In this document: piece by piece, positions 8,852 to 18,171 of the stretch
How the letters are laid out: the number at the start of each line of letters is the position of its first letter
Numbering within the stretch: the first letter of the stretch is position 1
Origin: MVYY01 sp035369865
GTDB taxonomy: Bacteria > Bacteroidota > Bacteroidia > Bacteroidales > Paludibacteraceae
DNA length: 36,224 nucleotides
Reading direction: 5' to 3'
NCBI GenBank assembly: GCA_035369865.1
Contig: DAOOVG010000006.1
Coordinates: forward strand, 1 to 36,224
Program-made: the position numbers and the translations under genes
The notes under the pieces: model-generated
Told to the model about the DNA's origin: nothing
The model's input: the letters and a program-made list of their open reading frames with translations, nothing else
Database searches by the model: none

Positions 8852-8859
8852 CAAAGATA
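8852..8859 (-). promoter_or_regulatory. Putative -7 promoter box for the DUF4783-nadC transcript
   Basis: Reads TATCTTTG on the minus strand, about 80 nt upstream of the DUF4783 start. It is a full match to TAnnTTTG in the 289-bp divergent gap shared with rlmH. Confidence 0.5.
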
Positions 8860-8998
8860 AATCTTATTTTATCATTCATTTCATAAATTTATAATAAATT
8901 GCAATTTATAACTGAAAAACATTTCTTCTCCTACCTTATTTCTACTTTAAAACGTAAAGACACACTAATTTAACTTTTTCATTCTTAAAGAGTTTTCA

Positions 8999-9006
8999 TA
9001 TATTTG
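8999..9006 (+). promoter_or_regulatory. Putative -7 promoter box for rlmH
   Basis: Reads TATATTTG, 53 nt upstream of the rlmH ATG, and matches TAnnTTTG. It faces away from the DUF4783 promoter. Confidence 0.5.
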
Positions 9007-9058
9007 TACTAAAAATACACATCAAAGAACGAGCCAAAAAAACAGCAACTATCTCAGT

Positions 9059-9532
9059 ATGAAATTTATACTTTTAACAATTGGAGGAACTACTAACAAG
9101 CATCTTTTACATTTGCAGGAAGATTATAAAAACAGGATAAAATTTTATCTTCCGTTTGAAATGATAACATTGCCAGAAATAAAAAATACCAAGAAATTAT
9201 CGGTTCCTGAGATAGTTGAAAAAGAAAGTGAGTTAATTTCTAATTATTTGCAAATCACTGACGAAGTAATATTATTAGACGAAAAAGGTGAACAATTTAC
9301 TTCTGTTGGTTTTTCAGAATTTATTTCTAAAAAACTTTTGTCTTCAAAAAAGCGCATAATTTTTGTTGTAGGTGGCTCGTATGGTTTTGCAAAGGAAATT
9401 TACCCAAAAGCCAATCACACTATTGCTCTTTCTTCTATGACCTTTTCTCATGAAATGGTGCGAGTTATTTTTCTTGAACAACTTTATCGAGCAATGACCA
9501 TTTTAAAAGGTGAACACTATCACCATGCATAA
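9059..9532 (+). CDS. rlmH: 23S rRNA (pseudouridine1915-N3)-methyltransferase RlmH
   Basis: SPOUT-class methyltransferase that modifies pseudouridine 1915 in helix 69 of 23S rRNA using SAM. The 157-residue length is typical. Family features: EVILLDEKGEQFTSVGFSEF (about 78-97), the SAM-binding knot segment IIFVVGGSYGF, and the C-terminal LSSMTFSHEMVRVIFLEQLY with the terminal YHHA motif. A promoter box lies upstream. The downstream sensor kinase begins at, or overlaps, the end of this gene, so the two are probably co-transcribed. Confidence 0.96.
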   Translation: MKFILLTIGGTTNKHLLHLQEDYKNRIKFYLPFEMITLPEIKNTKKLSVPEIVEKESELISNYLQITDEVILLDEKGEQFTSVGFSEFISKKLLSSKKRIIFVVGGSYGFAKEIYPKANHTIALSSMTFSHEMVRVIFLEQLYRAMTILKGEHYHHA

Positions 9533-12500
9533 AAACGCTGAAATGAAGTTGAAAAAAACAAATATTGTTTTACTGTTTATTCTGCTATTATCTTTGGCAG
9601 GAGGAATGATTTGCGAGTATTTATATCGAAATTCTCCAAAAAATGCTATCCAATTTAATCAATTTCAAAATCAACTTATTAGCAAGGAATTAAAAGCTTC
9701 ACGCACCTTAAAAATGATGAAGCAACTTATTGAAAACAACTCTTTTGATTCACTAATCAAACTTCCATTTCCCAATAATGATATTTCATTTTATGTTTTT
9801 CGTGATAATGAACTGATTTTTTGGTCAGATCATAATCTGGAAATAAACAACATTCCTCTATCTGATTCTACCAATTTACATTTTGTTCAATTACCCAATG
9901 CTTATTGTGTTAGTCAATCATTAAACTTTGACCACTACAAACTTTTATCGCTCATTAAAATCAAAAATAATTTTCCTTCTGAAAATCAGTTGTTAGTTAA
10001 CAATTTTGCAAAAGGTTTTGAAATGGACCCACGTGTAAGTATCACAATCGGTTCCAATTTAGATCAATATGCAGTGTTCAGTACTCATGGAGATTACCTT
10101 TTTTCTTTGGTTCCACCTTCGCAACCCATTTACAATGAAAATTTCGCAAAATTTGGACTAATTTTTTTTCTTGTGTTTTTCTTATGTTTTTTTATTTGTT
10201 ATGCTCGTTTCCCATCATTTTTACATAAAAAAAACATCGATATTAAAATTTTTGTTGTTGCTTTTCTAATTATTGGTTTGTTTGTTTTTGCAGGTATTTA
10301 TTTCAATTTTCCTGAAACCTTATATGCCAATCATCTTTTCAGCCCTTTCCAATATGCAGCCCATCCTTTTTTAAGCTCTATCGTTCATTTAGTTATCATT
10401 ACAGGCTATTTTATTGCTAGTATTTGCTTGTTTTATTTCTATATAAAAATTAACAGAAAAGTTTCAAGACTTACAACGTTCTTACTTCAACTGACACTGC
10501 CATTATGTTTTCTTTTGTTATATTTTTTGCTGAAAGGGATTGTTTTTCATTCTGGTGAACAAGTTAATATTTTGAATTTCAAGGATTTTTCTCCTTTTAC
10601 AATTACCATTCATATTCTCATACTGGGGTGGGGAATTGGTTTTGGATTATTATTTTACAAAATACATCGCTGGATAAAAAAATCTCACTTATTGAAAATT
10701 GCACTTATAAATGAATTATTTTTTATTCTTTGCATGGGTTTGATTACTTATTTTATTTCACGAACTGATTTCAAGCAAGTAACAATTTCCTATATATTAT
10801 TATGTACACCTTTGTATTTCTTTATTTTTTCAAAAAAAAGGAAAAATATTTATTTTCAAATAGGAATATATTTATTTGTTTTTACTGTTTTTTTCATAGG
10901 AAATTCTTTCCTTTTTCAGCAAGAAAAAAAACTGAATAAATATAAAACTCTGGCTCAAAATATTTTTATTAATGGCACTGCTGAAAATGACCCAATGACT
11001 GAAATCCTGCTCCAAGAATTAGATACCCAACTAATTAATGATACTACTTTTTCTTTTTTATTACAGAATGAAGATTCTCTTCAATCAGCAAGCAAATACA
11101 TTAGCAATACTTATTTACGTGGTTTTTGGAACAGATATGAAATACATTTAAATACAGCGACCGCAACCTCTGCTTTATACAAAGAATATCAATCTTTTGT
11201 TGAAGAAAATGGCACACCTATTAAACAAACTCATTTTTTTAATATTCAACCCAATGAAAAAAACATTTCTTATTTAGGTATTTTTCCTGTATCTTCTCTA
11301 AAAAGTGATTCTTTGTTTCTTTTTATGGAATTTTATCCACGCCAACATGTACGCAGTTATAGTTTTCCAAATTTATTAATAAGTTCTGCACCTGATATTT
11401 CTACTCAATACAATATTTCTATTGCTCGATATGAAAATCGAAAATTAGTCTACTCAACAGGGTTGGTAAATTTTCCAAATAATTCTTCCTGGCTTCCTTA
11501 CAAAATTTCAGAATTTTACAGTTTTCAACAGAATTATCGAACTTTTTATGTCTATACGCCAACACGCACTACTTATTTGGTAATCACTGATAATCAGCCT
11601 ATTGTATTTTCTTCTTATCTGTTTTATTTTCTTTATACCTTTTTGTCCTATTATTTTATTGCATGGCTGATGTTGCAAATTTATTTATATCTTAAAAAAG
11701 GAGGGAAATATAGTCTTGGATTTACTGCAAAATTTCAACTTTCGTTTATCGTTCTTTTACTTCTTAGTTTTTTCGGAATTTTTTATGTTTCAGTAAATTT
11801 TCTCCAGGAAAAATATCGAAAAGAACAAATACAAAATCTGGAAACCAAAAAAAATTATATTCAAAAAGCCTTGCAGGACAAATATTATTGGACACAAGAG
11901 TTAAATGAAAAGAATGTTAAAATTTTGAATTTTGATTTGCAAGATCTTTCATATACTTATCAAATTGACATACATGTATATAACAATGATGGAATATTAA
12001 TGGCAAGCTCACAACCCTTAATTTTTAATAAAGGGCTGATTAGTAATCGAATTGCTCCACAACCTTATTTTTCAGAAAATCCCAATATCAGTCAATACGA
12101 ATCAATTGGAAAATTAAATTATCTTGTCGCCTACACTGACTTTTATAATGGTGATTATTTGCAAATTGGCTATATTGCTGTACCACAATTTTTCAGTCAA
12201 GATGAAATTAAAAATGAAATTGAAAGTTTCATGTCCGTGATTATTCAAATTTATCTCGTTATTATTATACTGGTTATTTTATTAACTTTATTGATTGGAA
12301 AACAGCTTTCTACTCCTCTTCGCATGCTTGAAAACAAATTAAAAGAGATGCAAATTGGTAAACGCAATGATAAAATTGATTATAAATTAAATGATGAAAT
12401 TGGTCACTTAGTAACTCAATATAATCTCACCGTAGATCAACTGGAAGAAAGTGCTCGACTTTTGGCACGTTCAGAAAGAGAATCGGCATGGAAATCAATG

Positions 12501-13163
12501 GCAAGGCAAATTGCTCACGAAATTAACAATCCCTTAACACCAATGAAATTGACTATTCAGCAACTGAAACGTACTAAACAAATTGATAAAGAACAATTTG
12601 ATAATTATTTTGCAAAAGCAACTGAAATGTTAATTGAGCAAATTGACAATTTGTCTCATATTGCACGTACTTTTTCAGAGTTTGCTCGAATGCCCGATGC
12701 TAAATTTGAATATTTAGACATTGCTCAGTTATTACATTCTGTCGTTCAACTTTTTAGTAATAATCATGGTCATATAAAAATTTCTTTTTTAGGTAAAGAA
12801 AATGGCATCTATGTATATGCAGACCCAAATCAAATGATGGAAGTGTTTAATAATTTATTGAAAAATGCTTTGGAGGCAATCCCTGAAAACAGGGAAGGGA
12901 AAATTATCGTAGAGATTACTGAAATGGATCAAAAAATCACAATTAAAATATCAGATAATGGAGTAGGCATTCCTGATGAAATGAAAAACAAATTGTTTGT
13001 TCCGAACTTTACTACTAAAAATGCCGGCATGGGACTTGGATTGGCAATTTCAAAAAATATTATAGACTTGACAGGCGGAAGTATTACTTATAAAACGAAG
13101 TTAAATGAAGGCACCACATTTATTATTTCTTTACCAAAAGGGAAAAATGATTTATTTACATAA
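9510..13163 (+). CDS. Large multi-pass sensor histidine kinase (NtrY-like catalytic core)
   Basis: A membrane signal-transduction kinase of about 1206-1217 residues. An N-terminal membrane helix (about 16-36) is followed by an extracytoplasmic segment, about eight close membrane helices (about 218-470), a second extracytoplasmic region, two helices (about 705-768), a third extracytoplasmic sensor-like domain (about 770-925) and a last helix. The cytoplasmic end has a HAMP segment, a phospho-acceptor box WKSMARQIAHEINNPLTPMK, an N-box NNLLKNALEAIPE, a G1 box DNGVGIPDEM and a G2 stretch MGLGLAISK. The H-box with NNPLTP resembles NtrY-type kinases. No response regulator is adjacent. The ATG at 9510 overlaps rlmH by 23 bp; the ATG at 9543 (MKLKKTNIVLLF) starts just after rlmH and gives a cleaner N terminus. 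The ligand is unknown. Confidence 0.88.
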   Translation: MNTITMHKNAEMKLKKTNIVLLFILLLSLAGGMICEYLYRNSPKNAIQFNQFQNQLISKELKASRTLKMMKQLIENNSFDSLIKLPFPNNDISFYVFRDNELIFWSDHNLEINNIPLSDSTNLHFVQLPNAYCVSQSLNFDHYKLLSLIKIKNNFPSENQLLVNNFAKGFEMDPRVSITIGSNLDQYAVFSTHGDYLFSLVPPSQPIYNENFAKFGLIFFLVFFLCFFICYARFPSFLHKKNIDIKIFVVAFLIIGLFVFAGIYFNFPETLYANHLFSPFQYAAHPFLSSIVHLVIITGYFIASICLFYFYIKINRKVSRLTTFLLQLTLPLCFLLLYFLLKGIVFHSGEQVNILNFKDFSPFTITIHILILGWGIGFGLLFYKIHRWIKKSHLLKIALINELFFILCMGLITYFISRTDFKQVTISYILLCTPLYFFIFSKKRKNIYFQIGIYLFVFTVFFIGNSFLFQQEKKLNKYKTLAQNIFINGTAENDPMTEILLQELDTQLINDTTFSFLLQNEDSLQSASKYISNTYLRGFWNRYEIHLNTATATSALYKEYQSFVEENGTPIKQTHFFNIQPNEKNISYLGIFPVSSLKSDSLFLFMEFYPRQHVRSYSFPNLLISSAPDISTQYNISIARYENRKLVYSTGLVNFPNNSSWLPYKISEFYSFQQNYRTFYVYTPTRTTYLVITDNQPIVFSSYLFYFLYTFLSYYFIAWLMLQIYLYLKKGGKYSLGFTAKFQLSFIVLLLLSFFGIFYVSVNFLQEKYRKEQIQNLETKKNYIQKALQDKYYWTQELNEKNVKILNFDLQDLSYTYQIDIHVYNNDGILMASSQPLIFNKGLISNRIAPQPYFSENPNISQYESIGKLNYLVAYTDFYNGDYLQIGYIAVPQFFSQDEIKNEIESFMSVIIQIYLVIIILVILLTLLIGKQLSTPLRMLENKLKEMQIGKRNDKIDYKLNDEIGHLVTQYNLTVDQLEESARLLARSERESAWKSMARQIAHEINNPLTPMKLTIQQLKRTKQIDKEQFDNYFAKATEMLIEQIDNLSHIARTFSEFARMPDAKFEYLDIAQLLHSVVQLFSNNHGHIKISFLGKENGIYVYADPNQMMEVFNNLLKNALEAIPENREGKIIVEITEMDQKITIKISDNGVGIPDEMKNKLFVPNFTTKNAGMGLGLAISKNIIDLTGGSITYKTKLNEGTTFIISLPKGKNDLFT

Positions 13164-13195
13164 TTTTTCTATAAACAAGTTTCGTTTTTTTCTTT

Positions 13196-13203
13196 TAAAT
13201 TTG
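13196..13203 (+). promoter_or_regulatory. Putative -7 promoter box for the NagX-like gene
   Basis: TAAATTTG followed by GTGACC, about 100 nt upstream of the ATG at 13304. A 24-codon open frame (13226-13300) lies within the leader and stops 3 nt before that ATG. Confidence 0.45.
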
Positions 13204-13303
13204 TGACCTGAGTTTTTAAAAGAAAATGAAAATTCCATTTCTCCGATTTTTACCTTTTATTTTTTGTCCATTAAGTAAAAGTTTTTTAAAAAATTTCTGA
13301 AAT

Positions 13304-14497
13304 ATGACAACCACAACTACCATAAAACCAGCACGTTTACTTTCGTTAGATGTTTTAAGAGGATTTACAATTGCAGGTATGATTTTAGTTAATAATCCTG
13401 GAAGTTGGCAATATGTTTATGCACCTTTACGTCATGCTCAGTGGCATGGCTTAACTCCGACAGATTTAGTTTTTCCTTTCTTTATGTTTATTATGGGAGT
13501 TTCCATGTATTTATCGTACCGAAAATTTGATTTTAAGCTTTCCAAACAAACTTTTTGGAAATTTACACGTCGTTCAGTATTACTCTTTTTAATTGGTTTA
13601 ATGTTGGGATGGTTTGGTCTTTTTTGTCGAGAATTAAATCAACTGAATGGTGTCAACATGCCGTTAGGTGAGAAAATTTTACAAGCTGCTACTCAGTTTG
13701 AGAACATACGAATTTTAGGTGTTTTACAGCGTCTTGCGTTAGTCTCGTTTTTTGGAACTCTTATCATTCTTTTAGTTCGTCAAAAGCATATTCCTTGGCT
13801 TATTGGTTTTATTTTACTGTTTTATTGGATTCTGTTAGGCTGTACTCATAGTTACGAGGCTAGTGTTGATAATATAATAGCTGTTGTAGATAGAGCAATA
13901 TTAGGAGCATCTCACATGTACAAAGAAACTTTGGCTGATGGTAGTGTAATTGCCTTTGATCCTGAAGGTATTTTAAGCACTTTACCTTGTATGGCACATG
14001 TATTATTAGGTGTGTGGGCGGGGAAACTTATTACGGAAACAACTAATCATGAAGAAAAATTACAAAAATTATTTATTTTCGGAACCATTCTTTTGTTTAG
14101 TGGCTTTTTACTTGATTATGGTTTCCCAATTAATAAAAAAATCTGGTCATCAAGTTTTGTATTGGTTACTTGTGGCTTTGCTTCATTACTGCTTGCTTTG
14201 CTTATTTGGATTATTGATATAAAACAAAAAAAGAAATGGTGTGTGTTCTTTGAATCGTTTGGTGTTAATCCGTTGTTTATTTATGTAGTTGCAGGGATAT
14301 TAAGTATATTATTAGGGAATATAAGCTTCGTTTATAATGGAGAATGGATTACCATCAAAAATTTTGTATATACTGTTTGGCTATCACCTGTTTTTGGAAA
14401 TTATTTGGGTTCCTTGATTTATGCTTTATGTTTTGTTTTCATTAATTGGATTATTGGTCATATTCTTTATAAAAAAAGAATCTATATTAAATTATAG
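13304..14497 (+). CDS. NagX/HGSNAT-like integral membrane acyltransferase
   Basis: 397 residues with about ten hydrophobic segments. The N terminus has the signature of the heparan-alpha-glucosaminide N-acetyltransferase-like family: LSLDVLRGFTIAGMILVNNP, then LRHAQWHGLTPTDLVFPFFM with His44 and His48 near the membrane interface, and FMFIMGVSMYLSYRK. Relatives include human HGSNAT, which moves acetyl groups from acetyl-CoA across a membrane onto amino sugars, and bacterial NagX. In this organism it probably acetylates, or helps import, a periplasmic amino sugar; the substrate is unknown. It is convergent with the next gene, separated by 31 bp. A promoter box lies upstream. Confidence 0.85.
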   Translation: MTTTTTIKPARLLSLDVLRGFTIAGMILVNNPGSWQYVYAPLRHAQWHGLTPTDLVFPFFMFIMGVSMYLSYRKFDFKLSKQTFWKFTRRSVLLFLIGLMLGWFGLFCRELNQLNGVNMPLGEKILQAATQFENIRILGVLQRLALVSFFGTLIILLVRQKHIPWLIGFILLFYWILLGCTHSYEASVDNIIAVVDRAILGASHMYKETLADGSVIAFDPEGILSTLPCMAHVLLGVWAGKLITETTNHEEKLQKLFIFGTILLFSGFLLDYGFPINKKIWSSSFVLVTCGFASLLLALLIWIIDIKQKKKWCVFFESFGVNPLFIYVVAGILSILLGNISFVYNGEWITIKNFVYTVWLSPVFGNYLGSLIYALCFVFINWIIGHILYKKRIYIKL

Positions 14498-14520
14498 AAA
14501 AACATAACTCGTTTTTATTA

Positions 14521-14536
14521 TTGAATAATTATTCAA
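14521..14536. terminator. Palindrome between convergent genes
   Basis: TTGAATAATTATTCAA is a perfect 16-bp palindrome overlapping the stop codon of the minus-strand gene. It could act as a weak bidirectional terminator, but the stem is A/T-rich. Confidence 0.3.
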
Positions 14537-15458
14537 AACTTAAATAAGGTTGGATTTTTTCTAATTCATCATCAGAAAACTCAGGCATCGATTTCAATTC
14601 TTTAAAGTCATAGATTTTGCCTTTTTTTCGTCGAAGTTCATAAATAGCTTTGGCTTGATAAAAATTGAGATAAGGATGTTGATTCAAGCGGTCAACATTT
14701 GCAGTATTAACTTTAATTTTTTGAATCAAATCAGGATCAACGACACAATAAGGAAGAATTCGGTTATAATTTTCTGGTGTCATACCATACACTTCCTTTA
14801 ATTGATCGACGGAAACAAAACCGCCTAAACTTTTTCGATAACGAACAATTCTCTGAGCATAAGTTCGACCAATACCTTTTACTTGCATTAATTGTGTTGT
14901 ATCTACTGAATTTAATTCTATAGCAAAAATTTTTTCTGATTCTTTTTTATTTTCATCTATTTTATTTGAAGAAATAAATAAATTCTCATCAATTTTAATA
15001 TAAGGCAATAGTTCCTGGAACTTTTCTTCAGAAATTCCATAGACTTTTGCCAAATCATCAGGATGCTTAAATTTTCCACTTTTAGCTCTATATTTCAAAA
15101 TATTAGAAGCAACATAAGGCTTTAAACCAAGACGAACAAAAGTAGCAGAATCAGCAGTATTTGGATCAAAATTAAAAAGTTGATAAGTAACTTTTGGATA
15201 TGGTGTATATTTTTTAAAAGAACGGTAACGTTCCTGATAACGTTTTTCCCATTCTGCTTGACGAAGGCTATCTTGTGAAACCAATGATTTTTTAAATGCT
15301 GCTATTTCTGAAAAAAAAGTTGAATCATTCGCAATAATAGTTTTTTTGGGTAATAAAGGAAGAGTTAAATTAGCAATTACGACGAGTAAAATTAAGATAA
15401 TCAATACGATAATACCTATTCGTTGGCTTTTAGAAAAATAAAAAAAGTCTTTCCACAT
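14529..15458 (-). CDS. Membrane-anchored protein with three ComEA-like helix-hairpin-helix modules
   Basis: 309 residues. A short cytoplasmic start (MWKDFFYFSKSQRIG) and one membrane helix (about 15-36) are followed by a charged linker and three helix-hairpin-helix modules. Module 1: FNFDPNTADSATFVRLGLKP..NILKYRAKSGKF. Module 2: IELNSVDTTQLMQVKGIGRTYAQRIVRYR. Module 3: VNTANVDRLNQHPYLNFYQAKAIYELRRKKG. Each matches the (L)NxAxxxxLxxLxGIGxxxAxxIxxYR pattern of ComEA-type DNA-binding domains, with module 2 best conserved. A role in binding DNA outside the inner membrane, as in uptake, is inferred only from the family. No other competence gene is adjacent. Confidence 0.85.
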   Translation of the reverse strand: MWKDFFYFSKSQRIGIIVLIILILLVVIANLTLPLLPKKTIIANDSTFFSEIAAFKKSLVSQDSLRQAEWEKRYQERYRSFKKYTPYPKVTYQLFNFDPNTADSATFVRLGLKPYVASNILKYRAKSGKFKHPDDLAKVYGISEEKFQELLPYIKIDENLFISSNKIDENKKESEKIFAIELNSVDTTQLMQVKGIGRTYAQRIVRYRKSLGGFVSVDQLKEVYGMTPENYNRILPYCVVDPDLIQKIKVNTANVDRLNQHPYLNFYQAKAIYELRRKKGKIYDFKELKSMPEFSDDELEKIQPYLSFE

Positions 15459-15466
15459 CCTCAGAA

Positions 15467-15496
15467 TCAGTTAAAAAATTTTCAGTTAAAAAATTT
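15467..15496. repeat. Perfect 15-bp tandem duplication
   Basis: TCAGTTAAAAAATTT occurs twice head to tail just upstream of the helix-hairpin-helix gene start. It is probably replication slippage and may alter that gene's leader. The rest of the 227-bp gap is featureless AT-rich DNA. Confidence 0.7.
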
Positions 15497-15685
15497 ATTG
15501 ATTTTACTTATAACTTTACTCTTTTAATAATGCACCACAAAATTGATATAAAATTTTTGATTTTTCAAATCATTATCAAATTATAAAATCAAGTAAAAAT
15601 GAAAAATATTTTTCACCTTATCATATTGATTTTGAATGATTCCTTTTCAATTATTTCAAATAAAAATATGGGAAGGAGCAATGAA

Positions 15686-17152
15686 TTATTGTTGATTCTT
15701 TAGCCATTCATCCATTCCTTTAGCAGCCCGTCGCCCATCACCCATTGCAAGAATAACGGTGGCACCACCCCGAATAATATCGCCACCAGCAACAATATTA
15801 GGAATGGTAGTTTGCATAGTTTCATTATTCACTGCCAGCGTTCCCCATTTGGTAACTTCTAAACCTTTTACTGACTGTGGAATCAAAGGATTTGGGGATA
15901 CACCAATACTTACAATTACTTCGTCTACTTCAATAAGTTCTGTTTTTCCTGGCATAGGCACTGGAGAACGGCGACCGGAATCATCTGGTTCGCCCAATTC
16001 CATAACTTGTAATAACATATGAGTAACTCTACCTTTTTCATCACCAAGATATTCTTTTGGACTACGGAGTATCATAAATTTAACACCTTCCTCTTTAGCG
16101 TGTTTCACTTCTTCAATACGAGCAGGCATTTCTTGTTCAGTTCTGCGATAAACAATCATAGCTGTTTCTGCTCCTAATCTTTTTGCTGTACGTACAGCAT
16201 CCATAGCAGTATTTCCGCCTCCTATCACAGCCACCTTTTTGCCTTTTAAAACAGGCGTATCAGCATCAGGATTTGCCGCATCCATCAAATTAACCCGGGT
16301 TAAATATTCATTGGCAGACATTACACCTACCAAATTTTCGCCTTTAATATTCATAAAACGCGGCAAACCTGCTCCGCTTCCAATGAAAAGACCTTTATAC
16401 CCTTCATTCTCCAAGTCTTTAAGTGTAAGTGTTTTGCCTACAATGCAATTTGTTACAAACTGAACTCCCAAAGTTTTCAAGTTTTGAACTTCAACATCAA
16501 CTACAGAATTGGGCAAACGAAATTCAGGAATTCCATATTTTAATACTCCGCCTATTTCATGCAATGCTTCAAAAACCACCACTTCATAACCCATTTTTGC
16601 CATATCACCAGCAAATGATAATCCTGCAGGACCTGAACCAACAACTGCTACTTTAATATGATTAGCTGACGATTTTTCTGGCACTGAAATATTTCCACTT
16701 TCTCGTTCATAATCAGCAGCAAAACGTTCCAAATAACCAATTGCAACAGCTGCTTTTTTTGTTTTCAAATAAATACATTGGGCTTCACATTGCTTTTCTT
16801 GAGGACAAACTCGACCACATACGGCTGGTAACATTGATGATTTCTTTAAAGTTTTTGTAGCTTCCAGAAAATTTCCTCTTTCAATATTTTTAATAAACGT
16901 TGGTATGTCAATGTTAACCGGACAACCTTCAATGCACGTGGGTTTTGCACAATCAAGACAACGTTTTGCTTCCGTCATAGCCATTTGAGGAGTTAATCCT
17001 AAATTAACTTCTTCCTTCATTGTATGACAACGATATTCAGGATTTAATTCAGGCATTATTACTCGCGGAATTTCCATTCGATCTTTTGGCTTCATCGAGT
17101 TACGCAATTCAACTCGCCACGATTGTGTTCTCTCTTCGCTATATTTATCCAT
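15686..17152 (-). CDS. nfnB: NfnB-type NADPH-binding flavoprotein (GltD/SudA-like)
   Basis: 488 residues, annotated in many genomes as glutamate synthase small subunit. The N-terminal region carries two four-Cys iron-sulfur patterns: Cys65, 68, 73, 77 (RCLDCAKPTCIEGCP) and Cys112, 116, 122, 126. An FAD site VVGSGPAGLSFAG (about 171-183) and an NADPH site VAVIGGGNTAMDA (about 308-320) follow. The partner upstream is not the large glutamate synthase subunit but an NfnA-like FAD/[2Fe-2S] protein. That pairing fits NfnAB (NADH-dependent reduced ferredoxin:NADP+ oxidoreductase, electron-bifurcating) or SudAB sulfide dehydrogenase. NfnB is preferred from family knowledge and anaerobe-type context. 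The gap to nfnA is 72 bp, probably one operon. Confidence 0.85.
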   Translation of the reverse strand: MDKYSEERTQSWRVELRNSMKPKDRMEIPRVIMPELNPEYRCHTMKEEVNLGLTPQMAMTEAKRCLDCAKPTCIEGCPVNIDIPTFIKNIERGNFLEATKTLKKSSMLPAVCGRVCPQEKQCEAQCIYLKTKKAAVAIGYLERFAADYERESGNISVPEKSSANHIKVAVVGSGPAGLSFAGDMAKMGYEVVVFEALHEIGGVLKYGIPEFRLPNSVVDVEVQNLKTLGVQFVTNCIVGKTLTLKDLENEGYKGLFIGSGAGLPRFMNIKGENLVGVMSANEYLTRVNLMDAANPDADTPVLKGKKVAVIGGGNTAMDAVRTAKRLGAETAMIVYRRTEQEMPARIEEVKHAKEEGVKFMILRSPKEYLGDEKGRVTHMLLQVMELGEPDDSGRRSPVPMPGKTELIEVDEVIVSIGVSPNPLIPQSVKGLEVTKWGTLAVNNETMQTTIPNIVAGGDIIRGGATVILAMGDGRRAAKGMDEWLKNQQ

Positions 17153-17224
17153 TATTTAGGTAGTATTTTATATCGATTTCGGTTTTAAATAATTTGTTAA
17201 AAAAAATCTAAAAATTTCACATAG

Positions 17225-18043
17225 TCAGAGAAATATTTTTTTCAATTTTTCTTGTTCGAAATCTTTATAAGCATTTAAACGTATCAGCATTTCATCAAAA
17301 TCAACTTGATGAGCATCAAATTCAGGACCTTCTACACAAACAAATCTTGTTTTTCCGCCTACCGTTACACGACATGATCCACACATCCCCGTGCCATCAA
17401 TCATAATAGTATTTAGAGAAGCAATTGTTGGAATGTCATATTTTTTTGTTAATTCACTGACAAATTTCATCATAATAGCCGGACCAATAGTAACACAATG
17501 ATCAACTTTTTCACGTTTTATCACCATTTCTATTCCTGCTGTTACAAGACCTTTATTGCCATAAGATCCGTCGTCAGTCATAATAATCGTATCATCAGAA
17601 AACTTTCTTATTTCGTTTTCCAACATAATCAATTCTTTGGTACGGGCAGCCAAAACAGTAACTACTCGATTCCCAGCTTTTTTCATCGCCTCAACAATAG
17701 GAAGCATCGGGGCTGTTCCCACACCGCCACAAGCACAAAGAACCGTTCCAAATTTTTCGATATGCGTAGGTTTTCCCAATGGACCAACCAAATCAGTAAT
17801 TATATCACCTACTTCTAAATTACAAAACTTTATGGTTGAAAAACCAACTTTTTGTACAATCAAAGTAATAGTTCCTTTTTCAATACTTGCATCAGCAATA
17901 GTCAAAGGAATACGTTCACCTTTTTCACCAACTCGCACCATCACAAAATGACCCGCTTTTCTTGCCTTAGCAATCAAAGGAGCTTCCACTTCAAACTTGA
18001 CCACATTAGGGGAAAGATATTCTTTGCTAACTATTTTATTCAT
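17225..18043 (-). CDS. nfnA: NfnA-type FAD/[2Fe-2S] oxidoreductase subunit
   Basis: 272 residues of the ferredoxin-NADP reductase fold. It contains an FAD-binding barrel (GHFVMVRVGEKGERIPLTIA), an NAD-binding domain (GTVLCACGGVGTAPMLPIVEAM, about 99-120) and a C-terminal [2Fe-2S] loop DGTGMCGSCRVTVGG with Cys221, Cys224, Cys236 and nearby Asp216, then VEGPEFDAHQVDFDE. This is the standard layout of NfnA, SudB and dihydroorotate dehydrogenase electron-transfer subunits. The GltD-like partner immediately downstream points to NfnA, which binds NADH and carries the [2Fe-2S] centre. It is first in the operon. A promoter box (18164-18171) and a perfect inverted repeat (18171-18194) lie upstream. 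Confidence 0.87.
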   Translation of the reverse strand: MNKIVSKEYLSPNVVKFEVEAPLIAKARKAGHFVMVRVGEKGERIPLTIADASIEKGTITLIVQKVGFSTIKFCNLEVGDIITDLVGPLGKPTHIEKFGTVLCACGGVGTAPMLPIVEAMKKAGNRVVTVLAARTKELIMLENEIRKFSDDTIIMTDDGSYGNKGLVTAGIEMVIKREKVDHCVTIGPAIMMKFVSELTKKYDIPTIASLNTIMIDGTGMCGSCRVTVGGKTRFVCVEGPEFDAHQVDFDEMLIRLNAYKDFEQEKLKKIFL

Positions 18044-18163
18044 ATCTCATATTATCTATTTTTTTACTTTAAGTTTGTCTGGAACTAACTAATAAACAAT
18101 TATCTATACACAGATTATTTTAAATGAATCATTTTATGCTATCTTTTATTTCTATATCAACTG

Positions 18164-18171
18164 CAAATTTA
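18164..18171 (-). promoter_or_regulatory. Putative -7 promoter box for nfnAB
   Basis: TAAATTTG on the minus strand, about 120 nt upstream of the nfnA ATG. Confidence 0.45.

Noticed and set aside
15686..17152. True glutamate synthase small subunit (GltD)
   Set aside because: No large subunit is adjacent and the partner is an NfnA-like protein, so an NfnB role is favoured.
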